DNA of 64,000 nucleotides, taken from NCBI GenBank assembly GCA_039621445.1, contig CP154957.1, forward strand, positions 7,427,196 to 7,491,195. The letters run 5' to 3'. The DNA comes from Euglena gracilis. Lineage: Eukaryota > Euglenida > Euglenophyceae > Euglenales. Below the pieces are notes generated by a model that searched no databases, was not told the origin of the DNA, and was given only the letters and a program-made list of their open reading frames with translations. Position numbers and translations under genes: made by a program. Below are positions 54,593-64,000 of the stretch, one piece after another (positions within the stretch are counted from its first letter, which is position 1; the number at the start of each line of letters is the position of its first letter).

Positions 54593-55994
54593 AACGGGTG
54601 GCATGGATAATTTGACATTGGTGGACTTTGCGCCAAAAAAACTCCTCAGTGAAATATCCCTACGGAGACGTTTACCCCCATGGGGCAATGGGATCTGAAA
54701 AAAAAATTGCATTGAGTAATTGAGGAAAAAACCGTTTACTCCCCCCACCCAATAAGCAATCCGTTGCAGTTTGTCTTTCCTTGCAGAAAATGTCCCACTT
54801 TTTCTTTTAGGCTTCGGGTGTTCTTGAATGTGACCGGTGTGTAGAAAAGCTATCCGGCCAACAAGGGCAAAAATATAGATTCTACTGGCGACCCCCTTCT
54901 TTAGGGGTGGCACGTATCCCCAGGCTCGACCCACCCACCCAAAACCCATCCAAAATCCTTGAAATCCCATGCAAAAAATATCTGGTCAGGTTTTCGGCCA
55001 TGCCAGACTGACCCTCCCGGCGTGCGTGCGTGCGTGTCACAAGTTGTCCAAGCAACCCCCCAACATATATTGCAAAAAATTGCCCCGGTCCCGGGCTGGG
55101 CAGAACGGGAAGGCTTGGTGGGGGGTCGACCCCCCCCACCACAGCATTTTCACCAATTTTGGGAAAACGGGAATGTTGGCCGGGGAAAATTTGAAAATAA
55201 ACTCAAAATTCATGATTTTTTGATGGAAACCCACATTTTTTCAGGGTTAAAAATTTCAGGGTTAAAAACTGGTATTATTTTGGAGGGGGGTGAAAAAAAA
55301 ACCGAACGTCAAAGAAATTGGACCAAATTTTGGCACAATCAAATTTTACTGACATTTTTTCTCTTGGAATTTTTTCTGATTTTCAATGACACATTTTTTG
55401 CTTCAAAAACCTCTCAAAATCAAAATTCTGAGAAAATGATGAATTTTTGGAAGGTGTGAAAAAATGGGATTTTGGGGGGTTTTTGGTGGGACCTCCTATA
55501 TGGGTCCCAAAATGGGTCCAAAATACACCCGGCGCCGAAGACGCCGGGGAAAATTTTTCGGGTCCAAAAATTGGTGCCACCAGGGGACCCACCTCGGGCC
55601 TGAGGAGAGGAGTCCACGTCCCTCCTTCACCAAGGAAGGAGAAGGTGGTTGGACTGCCCATCCCCGGAGAGTTATTCACCGGGGGGGAGGGGTAGGTAGG
55701 CAGGGCGTACCCTTGGCCGGTGAACTTCACCGGTGAAGTTTACCAGGAACTTCACCGTTTTGATGGTTAGAGGTGAAATTTTGATGGGTGAAAGTTTGCT
55801 CTTTTTCCTCTCAAAATGATCATTTTGAGGTTGATTGGTCATGGACAAATATAAAAATATATCGGGCATTACATTTGGCAGGTGTTGAAAAACACCGGTG
55901 ATGTAGGGGCCTTTCTGCGTATTGGGGGGGGGGCGGTCTTTAAGGGGGCGGTCCTTAACTAAAAAAAAAAATCCTGTCCCTTACGGACCGCCCT
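54593..55994. other. Upstream region of gene B
   Basis: The first 380 bp match the gene A upstream region. The rest (54980-55990) has no recognised gene. It contains a palindrome GGTGAACTTCACCGGTGAAG at 55719-55738 (also present at 50523-50549) and a small GGGGCGGTCCTTAA..TTACGGACCGCCC fold-back at 55930-55993, resembling 40135-40192. Confidence 0.5.
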
Positions 55995-56087
55995 GAGTGT
56001 AAGAGGTCCTGGTTTTAATAGTATTGGTTTGTTATGGTGCAGATAGGTTGGGCCTGAAAATGTGGCTCGTACCACACGTCTCGCCGC

Positions 56088-57892
56088 CAGACATTCATTT
56101 AGTGTGGTTCACAAAAGACGTGTGAACCACAAATTTTTTTCTGGTGTCCACAGGTGAACCACAAATTATTTTTTGGTGTCCACAGGTGAACCACAAAAAA
56201 AATTTTGGTGTCCACAGGTGAACCACAAAAATTTTTGTGGTGTCCACAAAAAAATTTGTGGTCCACAAAAATTGATTGAGGATCGAAAGAAAAAATTTAC
56301 ACCTAAAAGCGGATTGATCTTTAGACACCTCAACCACATTCTGAGCCTTGGCCCCGGCTCAATCCACGAAGCGTGGCAGTTGGAATTGGACAGATTGCTA
56401 TCGAGAGTTCTCAAGCAGACATGCTCTATAGACAACTTACCCAACAAGGATACCATCAAAAAGTTAAATACTGGCGTCGATGAAGTGGAATTCCGCTTCA
56501 TGGAAGCAGAAACACGCGACATTATCGTGGGGCTTTGGCATGGCTGTGGACATTAGGAGCGTTCTGGGGCATTGTGGGATGTCAGTTGAGTGCCTCAGTG
56601 CCTGAAAAAGTGACTGAAAAATCGGCAATGCCATGTGCTTTGTTTTGAGGTAGGAGCCGGAAAGCCACTTCATTGCTGTGGTGTCAGATCTTCAACTTGA
56701 CCATTCAATGAAAGACTACATTCAGTATAGTTTTTCATTCAGAAGGGTGAGTGTCAGCCTCATTTTCTGGTTTTTGCAGTTTGGCAATATGAGATAATTA
56801 AAAGGTATTATGTCAGCCTGAGGAAGCGGATAACCGCTTCATATTTGCTCTGCTTTTTTTTGCAGGTTTTACGCCAATGTCATGTCGAAATGTCCTTCCA
56901 AGTGAAGCACGGGGAAGTGAACAGAAGGTCTGTATCGTTTCGCCTGTTCTACCTTTCGTAACTCGTGCAACTGTCTCCACGTGGTTTGACGTATTTGCAT
57001 TATGCACTTTGGATAATGACATTCAATTTCTGTTCCGTTTGTCCAGTTTCTGTTATCTTCATAAATTTCATAAATGTTAACGTTCTTCGTTGTTATTGGG
57101 ATTGGAATATCGTTTGGTGATCATTGTTGATCATTTCAATTCATAACATTTTTTTTACGGATTCTTTCAAAGCGGTTTTACGCTTCCTTTTTGGTGTGCA
57201 AACATTATGCATATTTTTACATTACATTCTGTATAATTCATTGCGTTCAGTTTTCGTTGCACATCTCCTGCTTTTGAAGCGGAATGCAATATTTACCGCT
57301 TCCATTTTTTAATTTTTCTGTTTCGTTCCTTCGGGGCTTACGGCAGCAGAAACAACGCTTGTTTTTGTCTGTTCCTCCTGTTCATGTATTTCTTGATTGG
57401 TTTTGTTGATTTTACCAGAATTCGAAAGTAAATTGGCCTTCTCAGGTCTGTTTTCGACTGTATAGGTCTCCTTTACTGTGAGCCAAACGTCCACCGGAAT
57501 TGGCCAAAATCAGAACCTCTTCAAAAAAAATCGAAAAATATGACCCTTTTTTGGAAGTGGTTTTCCGCTTCCTCTTCTGTTTTTAGAGCTCCAGAATTGT
57601 AGGTCCACTTACGCCGCCTGAGTCAAACATGTTCAAAGAAGATTGCTTCATTGCTGTTGATGAGAAAGAAAATGATGCAAATGTCAGAGGCGTTGGAAGT
57701 TTTTTGGTGTCCACATGTGAACCACAAATATTACTTTGGTGTCCACAGGTGAACCACAAAAAATTTTTTGGTGTCCACAAGTGAACCACAAAAAAATTTT
57801 TGGTGTCCACAGGTGAACCACAAAAATTTTTGTGGTGTCCACAGTGAATCACAAAATGACAACCTTGGTGTACCACACTAAATGAATGTCTG
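56088..57892. mobile_element. 1.8-kb hAT-type element, TIR CAGACATTCATTTAGTGTGG, 8-bp TSD
   Basis: Perfect inverted ends CAGACATTCATTTAGTGTGG are flanked by CTCGCCGC at 56080-56087 and 57893-57900. Unit 2 reads CACACCTCTCGCCGCAGGCA at the empty site (near 33370). Subterminal repeats TGGTGTCCACAGGTGAACCA lie at 56104-56268 and 57705-57865. The coding-like stretch 56275-56550 encodes no recognisable transposase, so the copy is presumed non-autonomous. Confidence 0.85.
56275..56556 (+). CDS. Open reading frame inside the 56088 element, unknown function
   Basis: The frame reads LIEDRKKKFTPKSGLIFRHL, HILSLGPGSIHEAWQLELDR and LPNKDTIKKLNTGVDEVEFR, ending ..GLWHGCGH and a stop at 56554. The composition is protein-like, unlike the adjacent repeats. 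It may be an exon of a transposase N-terminal region or captured host sequence. Neither start nor splice sites could be fixed. Confidence 0.35.
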   Translation: MEDRKKKFTPKSGLIFRHLNHILSLGPGSIHEAWQLELDRLLSRVLKQTCSIDNLPNKDTIKKLNTGVDEVEFRFMEAETRDIIVGLWHGCGH

Positions 57893-58209
57893 CTCGCCGC
57901 AGCATCACAACAATCTCATAACACTGTGGACAGTCAATGTCAACAGGGCACCGATGGGAGGAATACAATACAGCGACGCGCCTGGCAGAATGTGCTGCAG
58001 GCACATTGCAAAGAAAGCTGGTGGCGCAGGGCGGACTTGTGATTAATCAGCAAACGCATTGACGTTTTACAGTGATGTGAAAATCAACCCAGATAAAACA
58101 TGAAACCATATCATGGAATGACATGGTTTTCATTAATCGCGTTGTCATTGATGGTAACAATGCCAATGAATGTTTTCAATAAAAAATCTCGATGGCGAAA
58201 ATATTTGAA

Positions 58210-58295
58210 GCCTGCCCATGACGGGTGGCGAGGGCATGGGCTTGGGCTCCAGCGAAGTGCCCCCTCAGCCAAGCAGCCGCAAAGCAGCAACCCCA
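58210..58295. other. GC-rich conserved spacer block, copy 3
   Basis: Matches 9817-9901 with one visible change (GCCGCAAAG for GCCACAAAG). Confidence 0.4.
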
Positions 58296-61200
58296 ACCTG
58301 GGGAGAAACAAGAAAGCTGTTGGCCAGGGTTCGATGCCAAATGACGTGAATCAGAGTGCATAAATGATACCCTGTTTGTTATGGCATACGACGTGGTAAT
58401 TCTTACTGTTGAACACATTTTCTATTATACTATATTGTCTCATTATATTCATCATATGACATATTATATATTATATCTATATTTATGAAATTATATTCAT
58501 AGATTTCAATAACCTACATGTAGCATAGACTTTAATAATCTATTTATGAATATTGTCTATTTTTAGATATAATCTATATAATTCTTTATTTTATGCACAC
58601 ATGATGAAATATAAAATTTGTGAGTTTGAGCAAGAACTCACAAACACTGTTCACCTCAAATGTCCATCTGTTGCAGTTTTTAATCCACCAGCCATGGTAA
58701 TCATCATGGATCTATTATGGCCTCCAAAAGGCAGAAGCACATGTAGGATACATTGGGTGCATGAACTCAGGGGTTCACCCATCCCAAGGATTTGGCAAAA
58801 GCCATCAAAGAGGCCCAGAAGAACTTTTCTGGCGTGTTCAATTTCCCCCGGAATCAGAGAACGCTGACCCCGCCCCCGAGCACACACGTTTTCTGAAGAA
58901 ATACCTGGCTAAGAGATGGGCACTGAGATTGACATACAGAAATCAACATCAATGGGAAACAATCCTGGTGCATACTTATTTCCTCTTTATCAAACCCTGC
59001 CTTCGTTCTACGCTAATTTTATTGTGACAGAAATCACCGTTCCCACACAGGCTGGCATGCTTTCCACAGCATGAGGGTGTGACGCCGTGGGAATGGCTGG
59101 CGACGGGAGGATGCGTGCCACTCCGTCTGCGGAGGTCGTGCTTGAAATTCCATCCGGGGTTGGGGATGGGATGCAGTTGTGCTGCGAGGGCAGGGCTACC
59201 GCATTCGGCAAGAGAACACTTGACGACGCCATATGCACTGAAGGATTCTCTTTGACAAAAAGGCTCCCATATAAAAATGGGGAGGTATATATAAAAATGG
59301 GGAGGTTTGGTCGCAGTGGTTTAAGGACCCCATGGGGTGTCAGGCAGCTGGATGGAAAAAGATCTTGCCTCCAAAAAAGTTGGACCCCCCCCCCCAGAGG
59401 GGGAGGGGTGAGGGTGAGCCAGGGTCGGTGGAGGGGGGGGGGGGTCCAGCTAGTTGCCGGGCTAAACCTCGCCATTCCCAAAACCAGGCAAAAAGCTGAT
59501 TTAGCTAGGAGGCAATATTTCAGCCAAAATTGTGAGGGAAAAAACACGCCCATAAAAAGCTCCTCAACGAAAAAAATCTTTGACCATTTTATTAATAATT
59601 TTGTCTCAGCCAGTCTTAAGCCGAAATCTTAACAAAACCCCTGCCTGGAGGAGTCCCCACCACCACGCCACCGACAGGCATAATATCTTAAAGCACCTTA
59701 AAAAGCCTTAAAACCTTTAGATGTCGGCAAATTTAACCTTTAAATCTCAGCAAAAAGAAGCCAACTCCAGAAGAAAATTGATTTCTGGTATCCTTGGAAC
59801 ATTGTCTGGGAGCTGCCTGCTACTTGCCCCCCCGGGAAGGGGGGCAACTGACATTGGAAAATAACAGAGGAAATACCTTTAAAACCTTTGGGGAAAATCC
59901 TTAAAAAGCCCCAAAAGTCCTTAAAAGCCCTTTTTTTTTGGAAAAAAAAACCTTAAAAATAATCCGTGGCCACTCATATAAGGGTTCTAAGATGCCCGTG
60001 AAAATTGCAGGGGTGGTGTAGCATCACATTAAACACAGCATACAAACAAGCATCCAAAAAAAACACATTTCGCCAAAAACAGTGTTGCTGCAGGGAAATT
60101 CGGACCGTTTGGGGGATCAATTTGGGGTCTGGATTTCAGCAACAAATTGACTGGTAACCTTTGGGATTTTGGCAAGGGGGTCCGAGATAAGAAAGGGTGT
60201 ATATTTGAGTATGAGGGGGGTGTCAACCCCCTCCTGGATCGGACCCACCCCCCCTATCCCCAGATTGGCCACTCAGTCTTGAGGAAAATAATGCATCCCC
60301 AGGCTGGATTAATTAATTTGTCCCCGACTAATCAAATCGGCGGCAGAGGCCGAGAATTGGTACCCTCAAATTGTACCCAGATTGGTCATATGGGTGTTTG
60401 GGACCGCCCAAAAGGTGGCCAAGTTGGGGGGAGGGGTGCGGGATGCCAGACTGGCCAAGTCAGGGGCCGCCCCAAATGGGAGGGAAGAAAATTTAAAAAG
60501 ACAGAGATCAACTTTTTTGGTGCTTTGCAGAGAGATGACAAGGAGGGAACTGCATACGTTATCTTTTAAGGCGGCATAAAAACGTTAAAAAAACCTTAGA
60601 AACATTTAAATTTAATGCCAAAATGGCTTAAAAAAAACGTCAAAGACCTTTAAAATTCAGTTCTGGAAAATTTATCGAATTTGGAGCAAAAAAAAAGTCA
60701 AAAAATCTTGAAAAAAAACAAGCCAATTCGGGGAAAAATAATTACTGGATCGCTGGAACATTTTCTATCCACCCAAAACTCGAAACAGTGGAGTTTTCGT
60801 CTCTGATTTTCGACTTGACCAACGTTAGTTCGATGCCCAGATCGCTCTTTGACCGCCTTTGGAAAATAGACGCTGGAAAACTCTTAAAAAAATTCAAAAT
60901 GCCTTAAAAACATTAAAAAACGCCTGAAAATTTCCGTCTTAAAAAATCATGCCTGGGTACCAGCAGGGGGGGGGGGCACAACATGGACCCTTGAAAAACA
61001 CGACAAAAAAAACACACACAACAAAGACACGCAAAAAATGTAAATTTTGCCAAAAATCAAAAAACCCCCCCCAAAAAAACAAAAAAGCCGCATTTCCCCC
61101 TGGTACCCAAATTCTTCGTTTCCCCTCCCTGGGGTCCCAATTCCCAGGAAGATGTTCACCCGTCAGTATCGTGAAATGCTGGCAATGAGCAATGATGACC

Positions 61201-62026
61201 TTCACGATGGGACTGGAAACAAAGAAATGTGAATAAAAAGCACTCATGGCAGTTGTCGCAGTTGTCACAATGGTCAAATTGTGTGCGTGTGTGTGTGCGT
61301 GCATGTGTGAGACTTAAACAGAAGTGTGAGTGACTGAGTGAGCAGAAACGGAGGCAGGACTGGTTGCACCCAAGCAAGAGCCCTTTAAAGGTGGATCAGC
61401 AAAAGCCCATTGCCATACAAAGACAAAAAAACACTTTATCTCCTGTTAAACAGAAGTAAAATTTTCAGAACACCTTTCTACTGTGAGTTGCAGCATCCGG
61501 TTGGATATATCTTGGTTTGAGACGTGGGGCCCGAAAATGGCCAATTTTAAGGGAAATTTGGCTGGGTTGGGCTGAACCAACTGGTACCCAAAACTAACCT
61601 CCACCAAACTCCAGGGAGGGGGGGGGGTGCCAATTGGCAGACACTCCACAGCTCAGGGGGAAAAGATGAAAGCACGTTACTTGTCGATTCATCGATTGCA
61701 TTTCCATGCACCTTCACTCATATCTGCTTCAATTATCCATATTCTTTGTATACCTGACTGAAATATACATGCTCAATAAGCAGATACTTACGCACACACT
61801 TACTCAACAAGCAGCAAAGACCAGGAAAATTAAAAACATGCACGCAGGGGAAAATTAATTAAAAAAGACACTGTGTCATTTTTTGTCAAAGAATATTATA
61901 AATTATTATTATTTATTGGTGTTATTATTAAAAGAAATCATTAACTGTGTCATTAAAAGACACTGACCCCGTCCTGTACAGATCTAAGTGCTGTGCAGTG
62001 CCCTACGACCCGCGCGCAGAATACGT

Positions 62027-63693
<1,667 letters not shown>

Positions 63694-63719
63694 GCCAGCA
63701 GGGGCGGGTGGGGCGGGTG

Positions 63720-64000
63720 GAAAGGATGGGGTCAGGGGTTTTTTTAAGACCTGGGGGGGGGGGGGTCCCTCCCCCCCACCCACCCCCCCCCTGGGGTCCC
63801 CCCGGGGGGGGGGGTGTCCCGGGGACCCACTTTTGGGGGGGGGGGGATATTTTCGACACCGCGAAACGCGAAGATTTTAAAAAATCGGCGACATCGGCGC
63901 CGGTCAAAAAAAAACCCGGTGCCTTCGGCGCCGGGCACCCACCAGCCAAAGAAGGTATCCCCCAGGGGTCCAGCCGGACCCACCCACCCTACCCCCCAGG
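63720..64000. other. Start of intron 8 of gene C (upstream of exon 9)
   Basis: C/G homopolymers and a GGCGCCGAAGGCACC..GGCGCCGGTC inverted motif. No exon is seen before the window ends. Confidence 0.5.

Larger units (their letters stand above)
55995..62026. other. Intergenic spacer, duplication unit 3 (between genes B and C)
   Basis: Homologous to the spacers at 9421 and 33275, interrupted by the 56088-57892 element. It preserves empty target sites for the unit-2 insertions (58744-58745 and 59442-59449). No host gene was seen. Confidence 0.75.

Overview
This is eukaryotic nuclear DNA, and most likely from a euglenid alga or protist. The window is full of microsatellites, C/G homopolymer runs and transposons. 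It is organised around a tandem array of one multi-exon gene on the minus strand, a cathepsin L-like (papain family C1A) cysteine protease. Copy A runs 30778..14037 and copy B runs 54569..40722. Both are complete, with ten exons that splice to 996 nt (331 residues plus stop). Copy C is cut by the right edge, and only its last two exons are present (63693..62027). The euglenid assignment is inferred from the introns. Introns 1, 3, 5 and 7 are GT-AG. Introns 2, 4, 6, 8 and 9 are not: to keep the protein in frame they must end in complementary triplets at +4..+6 and -8..-6 that nucleate terminal helices, which is the pattern described for euglenid 'nonconventional' introns.

Layout. Positions 1-2063 hold two minus-strand exons of an unidentified gene. 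A 4.6-kb TIR element (4438-9043) carries a decayed plus-strand coding region. Duplication unit 1 starts near 9.42 kb: spacer, then gene A to 30.8 kb. Unit 2 starts near 33.3 kb: spacer with nested hAT elements, then gene B to 54.6 kb. Unit 3 starts near 56.0 kb: spacer with a 1.8-kb hAT-type element, then the 3' end of gene C.

The coding differences I read between A and B are almost all synonymous, apart from two changes in the signal peptide. The introns differ by kilobases. At least ten mobile elements sit in one copy while their undamaged target sites can be read in another copy, so target-site duplications can be defined by eye. These elements are hAT-type (8-bp duplications), a Tc1/mariner/pogo-type element with a frameshifted transposase (TA), a CTTAGGCGGCC-ended family with 5-bp duplications and internal GCGCA palindromes, and a class of small TA-inserting elements built as C-run word arrays closed by one inverted unit.

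I see no rRNA, tRNA or CRISPR. Coordinates come from reading by hand and may be off by a base or two in homopolymers.
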